Below, piece by piece: positions 18,693-27,852 of a stretch of DNA of 64,000 bases. The notes beneath the pieces were generated by a model. The model had not been told where the DNA came from. It ran no database searches and saw nothing but the letters and a program-made list of their open reading frames with translations. Within the stretch, counting starts at the first letter, position 1; every line of letters begins with the position of its first letter. The stretch is from Wolbachia endosymbiont of Ctenocephalides felis wCfeT. Its GTDB lineage: Bacteria; Pseudomonadota; Alphaproteobacteria; Rickettsiales; Anaplasmataceae. The stretch is taken from positions 1,426,001 through 1,490,000 of the forward strand of contig NZ_CP051156.1 of the NCBI RefSeq assembly GCF_012277295.1, in the 5' to 3' direction. Both the position numbers and the translations under genes were made by a program.

Positions 18693-19123
18693 AAGAATTG
18701 TTGCAAATAATTAATACAATAATAAGTAAAAATCTTTGGTGCCAAGAACAAGGTGCTCAAATTCTAAAAATAAACCAGCCTATGATTTCTAAAATAAAAC
18801 ACCTAAAAACTCACGTCTTTTCTTTAAACCAAATTTTACTTTTTTTGCTAAGGTTGAATTATAGTATAAAGTTGGTAATAGATAACGAACTACAATTTGC
18901 TATAGAAGCACAACCTAGTATTTTGAAAACAAAAATAGCATTGATGTGCTTAATAACTGACATTATTACCAAAAACGGCTGGACACAGAAAAAGGCAGGA
19001 GAAACACTAAAAATTGATTAAGCGAAAGTATCTAATATCAAAAGGCTAAAAGTTACTCATTTTTCAATAAAGCTCCTAGTAAATTTTCTGATTCTTTTGG
19101 GGTACAAAATAAAGCTAATCTAA
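18693..19123 (+). pseudogene. 3' part of the double-HTH WO regulator, with an internal stop
   Basis: Continuation of the regulator begun at 15,380. It holds the first HTH unit (WCQEQGAQILKINQPMISKI, then FSLNQILLFLLRLNYSIKLVI) and a second (WTQKKAGETLKID). The second is broken by TAA at 19019-19021, where a glutamine (CAA) is expected by comparison with unit one (INQPMISKI against ID-stop-AKVSNI). After the stop the frame goes on as AKVSNIKRLKVTHFSIKLLV to a TAA at 19121-19123. So the gene has two independent lesions, the IS insertion and a nonsense change. Confidence 0.75.
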
Positions 19124-19207
19124 TAATAGAGAGCAAGTCCTTGTATCTTTGAATAATTTTACATCTTCTAGTTTGAATTCTTGTGTGTACTTTCTTCCAT
19201 TATACAT
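19115..19207 (-). pseudogene. Remnant of an IS3-like transposase OrfA N-terminus
   Basis: On the minus strand ATG at 19207 opens MYNGRKYTQEFKLEDVKLF, the typical start of IS3-group OrfA (R-K-Y-T-x-E-F-K-x-E-x-V-K-L). It then loses homology and stops at 19115. Only about 30 codons remain, and no inverted ends are seen. Confidence 0.45.
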
Positions 19208-19403
19208 ATTATTATACCTCTTTTAAAAACCTATTTATAAAAATGACCTTCTCTTCACTTTTTTTTGATAAGGTCAATATATTTCTTTAAAAAGATGTTG
19301 CTTAATAAATAGATCTGGATATCCTATGCTAACATAAGCATGGTGTTTATACAAAACATCTAGCTTATAGTAAAGTTTTTCACTTATATTATAGGAGTGT
19401 ATT

Positions 19404-20288
19404 ATGTTAACAAATGCAGAAGAAGATATTAAAATAAAAGAAGCTGTACGTGAAACTTACGGTAAAGTTGCGGAAACAAATACTGCTGGCAAAGATTGTG
19501 GTAATACTATGAGTTGTTGTGGAGCACCTTCTGAAACTGATATTGAGTATTCTCGTGAACTAGGATATTCAGAAGAAGAAGCTAAAAGCGTTCCTACAGG
19601 TGCTAACATGGGGTTAGGATGTGGTAACCCTGTAGCAATTGCTAGTTTAAAATCAGGTGAAGTAGTTCTTGATCTTGGAAGTGGTGGTGGTTTTGACTGC
19701 TTTTTGGCTGCTAAAAGAGTTGGCTCTACAGGTCGTGTTATTGGTGTAGATATGACTCCATCCATGATTAGTAAGTCTCGTCTTAATGCTGAGAAAGGTG
19801 GTTACTCTCATGTAGAATTTCGGTTAGGTGAGATAGAGGCCTTACCTGTTGCTGATGCTAGTGTTGATGTGGTAATCTCTAACTGCGTTATCAACTTATC
19901 TACTAATAAACCGCAAGTTTTCAAAGAGATTGCTAGAGTATTAAAACCAGGTGGACGTTTATCTGTATCAGATATAGTTGCTACTAACCCTCTACCAGAA
20001 GCAATTAAAAAGGACTTAGCACTATATGCAGGTTGTATAGCAGGCGCAATGTCAGTTGGTGAACTTAAACAAGCATTAGTAGATGCGGGCCTTAAAGATA
20101 TAAATATTCAAGTAAAAGAAGCAAGCCGTACGTTTATTGAGAAATGGACATCTGAGAGTGGTGCTGAAAATTATGTCGCTTCCGCAGTAATAGAAGCTAG
20201 GTCTCCAGCTATAGATCTTGCACAGCAACCTTCTAGTGCTCTTTCTTCAACCGATGTTACTAAACATTGTGGAGGATTATGCAAATAA
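19404..20288 (+). CDS. arsM: Arsenite S-adenosylmethionine methyltransferase ArsM
   Basis: A 294-residue SAM-dependent methyltransferase that would methylate As(III), a detoxification reaction in the cytosol. The SAM motif is VVLDLGSGGGFDCFLAA (residues 88-104) and the family signature SNCVINLS is present. The three conserved cysteines of ArsM enzymes can be assigned: Cys73 (GLGCGNP), Cys161 (SNCVINL) and Cys211 (AGCIAGA). Extra cysteines lie at both ends (DCGNTMSCCG and the final HCGGLCK). A GGAG ribosome binding site precedes the ATG. It stands alone, with no arsR, arsB or arsC nearby, between IS remnants, suggesting acquisition with mobile DNA. Confidence 0.9.
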   Translation: MLTNAEEDIKIKEAVRETYGKVAETNTAGKDCGNTMSCCGAPSETDIEYSRELGYSEEEAKSVPTGANMGLGCGNPVAIASLKSGEVVLDLGSGGGFDCFLAAKRVGSTGRVIGVDMTPSMISKSRLNAEKGGYSHVEFRLGEIEALPVADASVDVVISNCVINLSTNKPQVFKEIARVLKPGGRLSVSDIVATNPLPEAIKKDLALYAGCIAGAMSVGELKQALVDAGLKDINIQVKEASRTFIEKWTSESGAENYVASAVIEARSPAIDLAQQPSSALSSTDVTKHCGGLCK

Positions 20289-20640
20289 AAATCTTATAAG
20301 TTTGTCTTACTTAGAAGATTATATCTTAGTTTATTATGTAGTGACGTTACTGGCATAGGTCTTGATAGTGTGTTTTCATACAATAAAACAACTAGGTTAG
20401 TGAGGAGTAATTGTTTTACGAGGAAGTGTTCAAGATGTGCTTACTGAATACTTCCCCTTCTTGATGAACTATTCAAGCAATAATTCGTGTTTGTGACAAT
20501 TTACGATTTTGAGATAAGTGAGATATTTAAGAAGGAGTAGTCACTAAACTCTGTAATTTTTGAAAGTGGTTGGCTTTGTCTTATAGCTACTTAAGTTTTT
20601 CCTGGAGTCAATAATTTTACGCAACTATTTCGTAGGATTT
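20289..20640. other. Non-coding stretch after arsM, with one hairpin
   Basis: No gene is seen. GGAAGTGTTCA at 20422-20432 and TGAATACTTCC at 20445-20455 can form an 11-pair hairpin with one wobble. It has no following T run, so a terminator role for arsM is only possible. Confidence 0.35.
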
Positions 20641-21420
20641 TAGGCAATATTTTACTTCCTTTTTCTATTTTTCTTTACCTTCCTCATAGCTTTTACATGA
20701 TTTTATTATGCTAGTATTGCTATTTCGATGCTCAATTTTATTAAAATCAGGAGAATAAGGTAAAGAATTTCAGCTTCTGCTCCTTTGGATTGATTTTTTT
20801 AGGTTTGTGGAAAGTAGCATTATCAAGAACTACTGTTTATCCAAGACGTAAAATTGGAGTTAAAAGCTCAAGCATTAAAAATATTCATATTACATAAAGA
20901 TTAGCGGAGCAATTATTTTTCTTTTATTTAACGCTGCAATTATCCTAATCAGCTGCTTTTTTGACCCAGCCTTCAGCCTTTGTATTATCTATGCCAGATT
21001 TATCAACATATACAAGATTTCTAGGTTGCCCTAATCTTCAAAAATTCTTCCTATTTTTTCATTTCTTTCTTTATATCCATAGGTCTTTTCTTCACGTGAA
21101 TCCGATATTTTTAAGTGTACGGTGAATCGTTTATCTACTAATATTGCCCAGAGACTTGCCATTTCTGACTAAGTTTTGCCACCGTATTTTTTTTGCAAAT
21201 TCAGTAAAAACGTTTTAGTCTGTTATTTTATGATTATATCTCATACTCCATGGCTTTTTTGGCAAAAACCTCCTGTCTCTTCTCGTCTTTTTTTCTACTC
21301 ATATAAAGTTGTTTTTCCTATCTTAAGCCTTTCAGCCAGCACCTCTCTGCTTCCTTCCTTCATCTATAGTTTCTTGCTTTTTTCCTTAAATCATAACTAT
21401 ACTGGCATCACACTCTCCAT
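20640..21420 (-). pseudogene. Degraded IS630-family transposase
   Basis: Minus-strand decayed reading frame starting MESVMPV and continuing with stops and frameshifts through pieces such as GSREVLAERLKIGKTTLYE, TGGFLPKKPWSMRYNHKI, SLGNISR, the DDE segment LVYVDKSGIDNTKAEGW and a C-terminal part after PDFNKIE. These match the order of IS630 transposases. Many stops show it is long dead. Ends are approximate; no inverted repeats were located. Confidence 0.65.
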
Positions 21421-21424
21421 ATCA

Positions 21425-21737
21425 TGAATCCTTAATATTTTTTAACGCAACAGAAACTCTTATAGTTGTGATTTGCTCTTGAAAAATATTGGTAAAGCAG
21501 AACTGGCAAAAAATGTTTTATTGACTAAGTTTACTTTGACACCTATTTTATTAAAATTGACAATATTTTTTTTCTCAAGTTCTCAAAAGGGTAGGTACTA
21601 AAATTTAACATTTCATACCATAAAAGCTTAAGGAACATAGCCACTTTCAGCCATTTTACATAACCCCCGTGAGAGCAAGTTTTTCTCGTATACTAACCTC
21701 CACCATTCAAGAATTCGAACTTCATCTCTATACTAAC
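21425..21737. other. Non-coding stretch between the IS630 and IS66 remnants
   Basis: AT-rich, with no gene or element end that I can support. It may hold the left end of the decayed IS630 copy. Confidence 0.35.
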
Positions 21738-21824
21738 GTATCCATTCAGGTGTATGGCTTAAGAAGCAATAGCCAGTAGGTTTTGAAAAGGATTTAACTT
21801 CTTTTGCCTCCAAGTCAAGTACAT
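21738..21824 (-). repeat. Right-end fragment of the IS66 element
   Basis: About 86 bases, starting GTATCCATTCAGGTGTATGG, that match the terminal part of the complete IS66 copies (compare 53,758-53,843, same orientation). Homology stops at 21,824 close to the lipoprotein stop codon. It is a solo scrap left by deletion or recombination. Confidence 0.8.
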
Positions 21825-21840
21825 GAATACCTTTTTGATA

Positions 21841-22251
21841 TTAATCAGATTTCTCCATTACCACTACATAGTGTGACGGATATTTTTTATAAGCTCCAGT
21901 TACTGCATCAATAGCAAAACCAGGTAACCATAACATATTTAACAAGGTAATCCCATTAAAACTGTCACCTACCATAGTATGCAGTTGTTTATAACCTGAT
22001 TTTTGACAATCAGCTGACAATGGTCCTGAACCTCGTTGAACAATTACTACTCCAGGATTAGATGTAAGAAAGTTGCTTGCCCCTGATGCAGACTGTATAA
22101 CACACCTTACTCCTTGAATCAAATTGCCTTCATCATCTGTTACTTTTACTTTGATTCCCTGAGTAGAACCAGAAAATATCGTTGCAAAGCATCCAGTGAG
22201 CAAAATCGTCACAGATAATACTAAGCAAACATTACGTAATTTGAAAGACAT
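21841..22251 (-). CDS. Lipoprotein of unknown function
   Basis: A 136-residue protein with a signal peptide and lipobox LLTGC, so Cys21 would be the lipidated residue after cleavage. The mature part has a KVKVTDDEGNLIQGVRCVI segment resembling a carboxypeptidase-regulatory-like beta fold, and a hydrophobic GITLLNMLWLPGFAIDAVTGA region near the C-terminus as seen in YceK/PEGA-like small lipoproteins. It would be anchored to the inner or outer membrane; the residue after Cys is Phe, which does not suggest retention in the inner membrane. Divergent from nothing obvious; the upstream 170 bases to miaB hold no gene. Confidence 0.75.
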   Translation of the reverse strand: MSFKLRNVCLVLSVTILLTGCFATIFSGSTQGIKVKVTDDEGNLIQGVRCVIQSASGASNFLTSNPGVVIVQRGSGPLSADCQKSGYKQLHTMVGDSFNGITLLNMLWLPGFAIDAVTGAYKKYPSHYVVVMEKSD

Positions 22252-22421
22252 ATTATCTTATCCCTTAAAATATATACTATAAATTATACTCATTTAACTA
22301 TAAATAAAAACTAAACAACAGTAGCTTTATTCAGTATCCGTTCACGTAACGGTGTTAATTTAAGAAAAGATAAAAGAAAAAACGCTGTTATTCTATAAAA
22401 AAGTTTAAAATATTTACTCTT

Positions 22422-23747
22422 TTATAAATGCACCTGTCCAAACAAACTGCTTTGCCAAGCCTCCTGTATTTTTACATTCATTATTTGATCTATATAATTG
22501 CCTTCTGGATCATCAATGCAAACTGATTGCATGTAAGGGCTTTTACCAACAATTTGGTTCTGGTGCTTACCTTTTTTACCACTAAATAAGACAGGTACGA
22601 TTTTGCCTATCATGCTTTGATTAAATTCAAGCTGTTTTTTGCGAATTAACTCTTGCAGACGTAGCAAACGCTCCGTTTTGATTTCTTCTGGTACTTGATC
22701 CTTTCTTTCTGCTCCTGGTGTTCCTGGTCTTGGGCTATACTTAAAACTATAAGCTTGAATGTACTTTACCACCTCCACTAATTTCATAGTTTCCTCGAAA
22801 TCTTTCTCAGTTTCTCCAGGAAAACCAACTATAAAATCAGAGGAAAACTCTATTTCAGGTTTTAGTTTGCGAAATTTGCCTATTATTTCTAAATATTCCT
22901 CTACCATATGCTTTCTATTCATCGCATGCAATATTTTATCCGAACCAGATTGAACAGGTAGGTGGACAAAAGGTATAAGCTTTGGTTCTTGCGCATGTGC
23001 CAAATAGAGGGATTCATGCATATCCCTTGGATGAGAAGTGGTATAGAAAATTCTCTCAAGTTTCTCAATTTTAGCAATATGACTAACTAGTTTTCCTAAA
23101 TCCCAAATTTCCCCCTCACATTCCCCATGATAAGCATTTACATTCTGACCGAGCAAATTGATCTCCTTTGCACCACTTGCAACTAATTTCAATGCTTCGC
23201 GAAATATCTCGTTCACAGGTCGCGAATATTCAGCACCACGAGTATAGGGAACCACACAAAATGTACAAAACTTATCGCAGCCTTCTTGTATAGAAAGAAA
23301 TGCAGATGAGCCCTGGCTATTTCCATAGCATTCGTCTGGCAATTTATCAAACTTTGCAACCTCAGGAAAATCAGTATCTATCACATGACCTTTACTTCTA
23401 CTTGCTTTAACTATCAATTCCGGCAAAGCAGCAATACTTTGTGGACCAACAACAATATCAACAAACGGTGCTCTCTTAAATATCTCCTCTCCTTCTGCCT
23501 GCGCTACACATCCAGCTACTACTATGGTAGTTTCTTTATTTTTTTTCGACAAGTAGATTCTTCCAAGCTCTGAATAAAGTTTTTCTGCCGCTTTTTCCCT
23601 AATATGGCAGGTATTAAGTATTACCAAATCAGCTTCCTCTGCACCACTGACAACATTAAACCCTAGAGGTTTTATTATGTTCTCCATTAACACAGAGTCA
23701 TAAACGTTCATCTGACAGCCATAGGTTTTGATGTATAGACCTTTCAT
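22422..23747 (-). CDS. miaB: tRNA-2-methylthio-N6-dimethylallyladenosine synthase MiaB
   Basis: A 441-residue radical-SAM methylthiotransferase that adds the 2-methylthio group to i6A37 of tRNAs. The N-terminal domain binds a 4Fe-4S cluster with Cys11 (YGCQMN), Cys47 (NTCHIR) and Cys80 (GCVAQ). The radical-SAM cluster motif is Cys157-x3-Cys161-x2-Cys164 (CDKFCTFC). A C-terminal TRAM domain is present from about residue 370 ([12 protein letters not shown]). All cysteines are conserved and length is normal. It appears to be transcribed alone; an IS5-type copy lies upstream after the palindrome at 23,797. Confidence 0.95.
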   Translation of the reverse strand: MKGLYIKTYGCQMNVYDSVLMENIIKPLGFNVVSGAEEADLVILNTCHIREKAAEKLYSELGRIYLSKKNKETTIVVAGCVAQAEGEEIFKRAPFVDIVVGPQSIAALPELIVKASRSKGHVIDTDFPEVAKFDKLPDECYGNSQGSSAFLSIQEGCDKFCTFCVVPYTRGAEYSRPVNEIFREALKLVASGAKEINLLGQNVNAYHGECEGEIWDLGKLVSHIAKIEKLERIFYTTSHPRDMHESLYLAHAQEPKLIPFVHLPVQSGSDKILHAMNRKHMVEEYLEIIGKFRKLKPEIEFSSDFIVGFPGETEKDFEETMKLVEVVKYIQAYSFKYSPRPGTPGAERKDQVPEEIKTERLLRLQELIRKKQLEFNQSMIGKIVPVLFSGKKGKHQNQIVGKSPYMQSVCIDDPEGNYIDQIMNVKIQEAWQSSLFGQVHL

Positions 23748-23796
23748 AAATTAGAGCTCTTGTATAATCATGAATAACAGCAACTATTTTGTTGTC

Positions 23797-23819
23797 ATCC
23801 CAGTGCTTGACACTGGGAT
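23797..23819. repeat. Wolbachia-type palindromic repeat
   Basis: ATCCCAGTG-CTTGA-CACTGGGAT, a perfect nine-pair hairpin preceded by GTC. The same palindrome ends the elements at 44,183 and 46,631. An IS5-type copy begins at the next base. Confidence 0.8.
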
Positions 23820-24909
23820 GGCTTTGTTGCATAGCTAAAGTAAAAAGAACTGGCAGTTACTGACGAAATTCATTATAAACAGGCATTTAACCGACAAAGG
23901 AAAAATATGCCAGTCAAAATGAAAGTCAGTAACTGCTACGAATATAACAAATTTCTCCAAGAAAGAGGAAATATTTTTTATTACGTCAACGATGCCATAG
24001 AAAATTGGTACGAAAAAAGTCCCAAAATGGCCGGTAGCAACAATATTTATAGTGATAAAGTCGTAATTCTAATTCACATAATAACTTATTTGTTTAGAAT
24101 AGGCCTAAGACAAACGGTGGGGTTTATAGCGGGATACCTTGAGCAAATAGGAAAAAATTTGCAAGTTATCAGCTATTCCCAGGCTTCCAGAAGATTCAAA
24201 AAGCTTAACTTAAAAATTAATGATCGAAGACATGATAAAAACAGTATGGAAAATATTGAGATCGCCATAGATAGCACTGGAATAAGCATCTACAATAATA
24301 TTCCAGGCCATAGTAAGGCAAACGGTACAGATAGAAAGTACCGTGGCTATAAGCAAACAAGAAAATTGCATGTAATGCTGGAGATAGGTAGCAAAAAAGT
24401 CATAGCTGCAAAATACAGTAGTGGAGTTTATTCTGACCACTATGGAGCCTGTGATCTTATTGCAAGGGCTAATGCTAAATACAATATAAGCACACTATAT
24501 GCAGACAGAGCATATAATCGAAAGAAGTTATACAAATTGTGCAATGAGCTTGGCATAAAGACAAAAATTCCTCTGCAAAACAATGCAGTGGAGCATCCAA
24601 AGCTGGATTATATGGCTGAGAGAAATTCTACAATCAAGCTCATAAAGTCATATGGTGAAGATGGTATGAAGAAGTGGAAAAAAGAGATAAATTATGGGAA
24701 GAGATCTTATATAGAAAGTTTTTTCTCGCGACTGAAGCAAACATTTGGGTTTAGTTTTAGGAACAAATCTGAGATTAACCGTGAGAAAGAAATGCTACTC
24801 AAGTGTTATTTGCTGAACAAATTTACTGAAATAGGCATGGCTAAATTTGAGATAGCTTCATGAATTTATTATGCATTGCCTCCTATCCAAAGAGCGATGC
24901 AACAAAGCC
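23820..24909 (+). mobile_element. IS5-family (IS903-type) insertion sequence, copy 1
   Basis: A 1,090-bp element with inverted ends GGCTTTGTTGCAT(A/C)GCT. It is nearly identical to the copies at 47,722 and 62,849, and the encoded protein is the same in all three. Unlike those two, its flanks do not match each other: CACTGGGAT on the left and ATTCCAGCG on the right. This suggests recombination with another copy. Confidence 0.9.
23907..24863 (+). CDS. IS5-family transposase, copy 1
   Basis: A 318-residue DDE transposase with Asp122 (AIDSTGISIY), Asp200 (LYADRAYN) and Glu270 (YIESFFSRLK); the spacing and the Y-(2)-R-(3)-K-like C1 signature place it in the IS5/IS903 group. It is intact in all three copies. 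The nine-base target duplications of copies 2 and 3 agree with that group. Confidence 0.9.
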   Translation: MPVKMKVSNCYEYNKFLQERGNIFYYVNDAIENWYEKSPKMAGSNNIYSDKVVILIHIITYLFRIGLRQTVGFIAGYLEQIGKNLQVISYSQASRRFKKLNLKINDRRHDKNSMENIEIAIDSTGISIYNNIPGHSKANGTDRKYRGYKQTRKLHVMLEIGSKKVIAAKYSSGVYSDHYGACDLIARANAKYNISTLYADRAYNRKKLYKLCNELGIKTKIPLQNNAVEHPKLDYMAERNSTIKLIKSYGEDGMKKWKKEINYGKRSYIESFFSRLKQTFGFSFRNKSEINREKEMLLKCYLLNKFTEIGMAKFEIAS

Positions 24910-24932
24910 ATTCCAGCGTCACGCGCTGGAAT
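24910..24932. repeat. Palindromic repeat next to IS copy 1
   Basis: ATTCCAGCG-TCACG-CGCTGGAAT, a nine-pair hairpin followed by GAC, of the same family as the one at 23,797 but with a different arm sequence. It touches the right end of the IS. Confidence 0.75.
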
Positions 24933-24959
24933 GACATCATCTTGCAATGTTCGCACAGA

Positions 24960-25206
24960 TGTAACTGGAATTACACCAAAAAGTGATCTCATTATTCCTA
25001 TCGTATCAATCCTAAAATCAATGTCTAAAATTGAAATTTCTGCAGAAGAGGCAGAAAAAATCAAAAATGGCCAAGAAATTACATTAAATAACTTGCGTAA
25101 TTTAAATAATTATGATATTTGTTATGTTATAGTGGGTGATGTACCTGTTGCAATCTGTAGTTTTATTAATGGTTGCGTGAAACCTGTTCGTGTTTTTAAT
25201 ATTTAG
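24960..25206 (+). pseudogene. truB: C-terminal remnant of tRNA pseudouridine synthase TruB
   Basis: About 80 residues fit the TruB C-terminus: TPKSDLIIPIVSILKSM, then ISAEEAEKIKNGQEI, and a last strand pair ending PVRVFNI. TruB makes pseudouridine 55 in tRNA. The catalytic N-terminal domain is absent: to the left lie only the palindrome, the IS copy and miaB. The order truB-rpsO-pnp downstream is the usual one, so this is the original locus with its left part lost. A frame from ATG 24871 starts within the IS end and is unlikely to be functional. Confidence 0.7.
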
Positions 25207-25219
25207 ATATGAGGTTTAG

Positions 25220-25492
25220 ATGTCGATAACATCCGAAAAGAAAAAGAGTTTGATTAATATATATGCAATTAAAGAAGGAGATACTGGGTCATCTTTTGTA
25301 CAGTGTGCAATTTTAACCGAGAGAATTAGCAACTTAACCGAACATTTTAAAATGCATAAGCATGACCATCACTCTAAGCGCGGTTTACTTATATTAATAG
25401 GTAGAAGACGCAAGCACTTAAATTATATAAAGAGAAAATTTGGTAATGAGGCCTATCAGGAATTAATAGAGAAGTTAGGCATTAGAAAATAA
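25220..25492 (+). CDS. rpsO: 30S ribosomal protein S15
   Basis: A 90-residue S15 that binds the central domain of 16S rRNA. Family motifs are [22 protein letters not shown] at residues 21-42 and [20 protein letters not shown] at 52-71. Length is normal. It lies between the truB remnant and pnp, the conserved rpsO-pnp order, 13 bases before the pnp start. In other bacteria S15 represses its own mRNA through a leader structure; none is visible in the short gap here. Confidence 0.95.
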   Translation: MSITSEKKKSLINIYAIKEGDTGSSFVQCAILTERISNLTEHFKMHKHDHHSKRGLLILIGRRRKHLNYIKRKFGNEAYQELIEKLGIRK

Positions 25493-25505
25493 TCGAGGAA
25501 TTAAT

Positions 25506-27758
25506 ATGTTTAAAATTATAAAAAAATCTATAGAATGGGGAGGTCGTGACTTATCCTTAGAAACAGGAAAAATAGCACGCCAAGCCCATGGTTCAGTAGT
25601 AGTAAGTTATGGTGAAACATCAGTTTTAGTTACTGTAGTACATAAGAAGAAAGAAGAAAGTGTTGATTTTTTACCTCTCAATGTGCAGTTTATTGCAAAA
25701 AGTTATGCTATGGGTAAGATCCCTGGTGGTTTCTTTAAAAGAGAAGGTAAGCCATCGGATAGAGAAACCTTAATTTCAAGAATAATAGATAGAAGTATAA
25801 GACCACTGTTTCCAGAGGGTTTTCATGATGAAATCAGTGTAATATGTAATTTATTAACTTACGATACAGTAAACTATCCTGAAGTTCCGGCATTGATCGG
25901 TACTGTTGCAGCTCTTGCAATTTCTGGTTTACCTTTCCACTCTATTATAGCTGGAGTGATGGTTGGTTGTGATGAGAATAATAACTATATACTCAATCCT
26001 TCCGTTCAAGAGATAAAATCAAGCAGTTTGGATTTATTCTTATCTGGTGATGAAAATTCAATTTTAATGGTTGAATCGGAAGTAAAAGAGCTTTCTGAAG
26101 AGAGTGTTTTAAATTCAATGAAATTTGGTCATGAACATCTTCAACCAGTTATTGAATTTATAAAAGAATTTGCTGACACAGTTGGCAATAAACCTGAAAA
26201 TTTTATCCCTGTTGATGCATCAGACATAACAAAAGAACTTGAGAAGTACAGTAAAGACTTTGAAAAAGCGTATTCACTAACAGTAAAGCAAGAACGCGTT
26301 CAAGCTTTAGAAGCAATTAGAGAGAATATAGTAAATGCTCTAGTAGAAGCAGGAAAAGACGAAAAGTTAATTGCATATGCAGTAAAAAACTTCGAAAGAG
26401 CTTTAGTACGTGAAATAATTAGAAAGAAAGGCGAAAGAATAGATGGCCGTAAAAAAGATGAAATACGCCAGATAGAAGTGGAAGTTGATATTTTATCAAG
26501 AACCCATGGCTCAGCACTATTTACCAGAGGTAACACTCAGGCGCTGGTTGTTACTGCTCTTGGTACTACACAAGATGAACAAATTATAGATGACATTGAA
26601 GGAGATAGACGTGAGCACTTTATGTTGCACTATAATTTTCCTCCATTTGCAGTTGGAGAAGCTGCGGCTGCTCGTGCGCCAGGAAGAAGGGAAATTGGAC
26701 ACGGTAAACTAGCTTGGAAAGCAATTCATCCTGTTTTACCTGACAAATCTGAGTTTCCTTACACTATAAGAGTTGTGTCTGAAATTATGGAATCAGATGG
26801 TTCTTCCTCTATGGCAACAGTTTGTGGAACATCTCTTGCTTTAATGGATACAGGTGTACCAATAAAAGCACCAGTTGCTGGAATTGCTATGGGCCTCATC
26901 AAAGATAAGGATGAGTATGTAATACTTTCTGATATCCTGGGTGATGAAGATTACCTTGGTGATATGGATTTTAAAGTAGCAGGTACTAGTGAAGGTGTTA
27001 CAGCTCTGCAGATGGATATGAAGATTTCTGGTATAAATTTTGAGATTGTTGAAAAATCCTTAGAACAAGCAAAAGCTGGAAGGTTGCACATTTTAGAGAA
27101 AATGAATGCAGTTATTTCAGAGCATAGCGATGATGTAAAAGAACATGCACCAAGAATGTTATCGTTTTACATAGATAAAGATAAAATCTCTGCAGCTATT
27201 GGTACTAAAGGGAAAAATATACGCAATGTATGCGAAAAAAGTAATGCAAAAATTGAAATAGCAGATGATGGTAAAGTTTCTGTTTTCGCTATGAGCAACA
27301 CTGAGGCTGAAATTGCAAAAAATATGATGATTGAATCAATTACAGAATTGGAACAAGGTGCTATAGTTGATGCTAAAGTTGTAAGAATAGAAAAGTCTAT
27401 TGTAGAACTTGAGCTTCTTAATGGAAGAAAGGCAAAGATGCACATAAGCGAAATAGCTAATGAGCACATAGACTCTATAGAAAGCATGTTAAAACTAGAT
27501 GATACTTTTAAAGCACTAGTAATTGATTTTGAAAAAGGCAGATGCCCAAAATTGTCAAGGCGTAGAGTTAATCAGGAAACAGGAGAGTTTTTTGAAGGTG
27601 AGCTTTATAATGAGGAAAAAAGAGGCAATACGAATGACAGAGAGAATCATAATGCATTTGGTAGGAAGCCTGGAGGAAAGCGGCCTTCTCGCCCTCGTTC
27701 AGACTTTAGTAATAGAAACAGGCAACCAAAGTTTGATCCGTCATCAGGTTTTTATTAA
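25506..27758 (+). CDS. pnp: Polynucleotide phosphorylase
   Basis: A 750-residue 3'-5' exoribonuclease using phosphate. Two RNase PH domains are seen: the first begins FKIIKKSIEWGGRDLSLETG, the second has RTHGSALFTRGNTQALVV. The active-site aspartates lie in DILGDEDYLGDMDFK. A KH domain (SAAIGTKGKNIRNVCE) and an S1 domain (about residues 615-685) follow, with a basic, low-complexity tail. Length and order are standard. It forms an operon with rpsO. Confidence 0.95.
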   Translation: MFKIIKKSIEWGGRDLSLETGKIARQAHGSVVVSYGETSVLVTVVHKKKEESVDFLPLNVQFIAKSYAMGKIPGGFFKREGKPSDRETLISRIIDRSIRPLFPEGFHDEISVICNLLTYDTVNYPEVPALIGTVAALAISGLPFHSIIAGVMVGCDENNNYILNPSVQEIKSSSLDLFLSGDENSILMVESEVKELSEESVLNSMKFGHEHLQPVIEFIKEFADTVGNKPENFIPVDASDITKELEKYSKDFEKAYSLTVKQERVQALEAIRENIVNALVEAGKDEKLIAYAVKNFERALVREIIRKKGERIDGRKKDEIRQIEVEVDILSRTHGSALFTRGNTQALVVTALGTTQDEQIIDDIEGDRREHFMLHYNFPPFAVGEAAAARAPGRREIGHGKLAWKAIHPVLPDKSEFPYTIRVVSEIMESDGSSSMATVCGTSLALMDTGVPIKAPVAGIAMGLIKDKDEYVILSDILGDEDYLGDMDFKVAGTSEGVTALQMDMKISGINFEIVEKSLEQAKAGRLHILEKMNAVISEHSDDVKEHAPRMLSFYIDKDKISAAIGTKGKNIRNVCEKSNAKIEIADDGKVSVFAMSNTEAEIAKNMMIESITELEQGAIVDAKVVRIEKSIVELELLNGRKAKMHISEIANEHIDSIESMLKLDDTFKALVIDFEKGRCPKLSRRRVNQETGEFFEGELYNEEKRGNTNDRENHNAFGRKPGGKRPSRPRSDFSNRNRQPKFDPSSGFY

Positions 27759-27852
27759 AGCTTGTATAGAAATGACAATATATAAGAATTATTTTCTTGC
27801 TGGAATTTAGCAGGAAGATTAAGATCATGTTTTAGGTATTCTTGAACTACAT

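Noticed and set aside
24871-24959. ATG 24871 as start of a real truB-derived protein
   Set aside because: The first codons come from the IS right end and the palindromic repeat, and the catalytic domain is absent.
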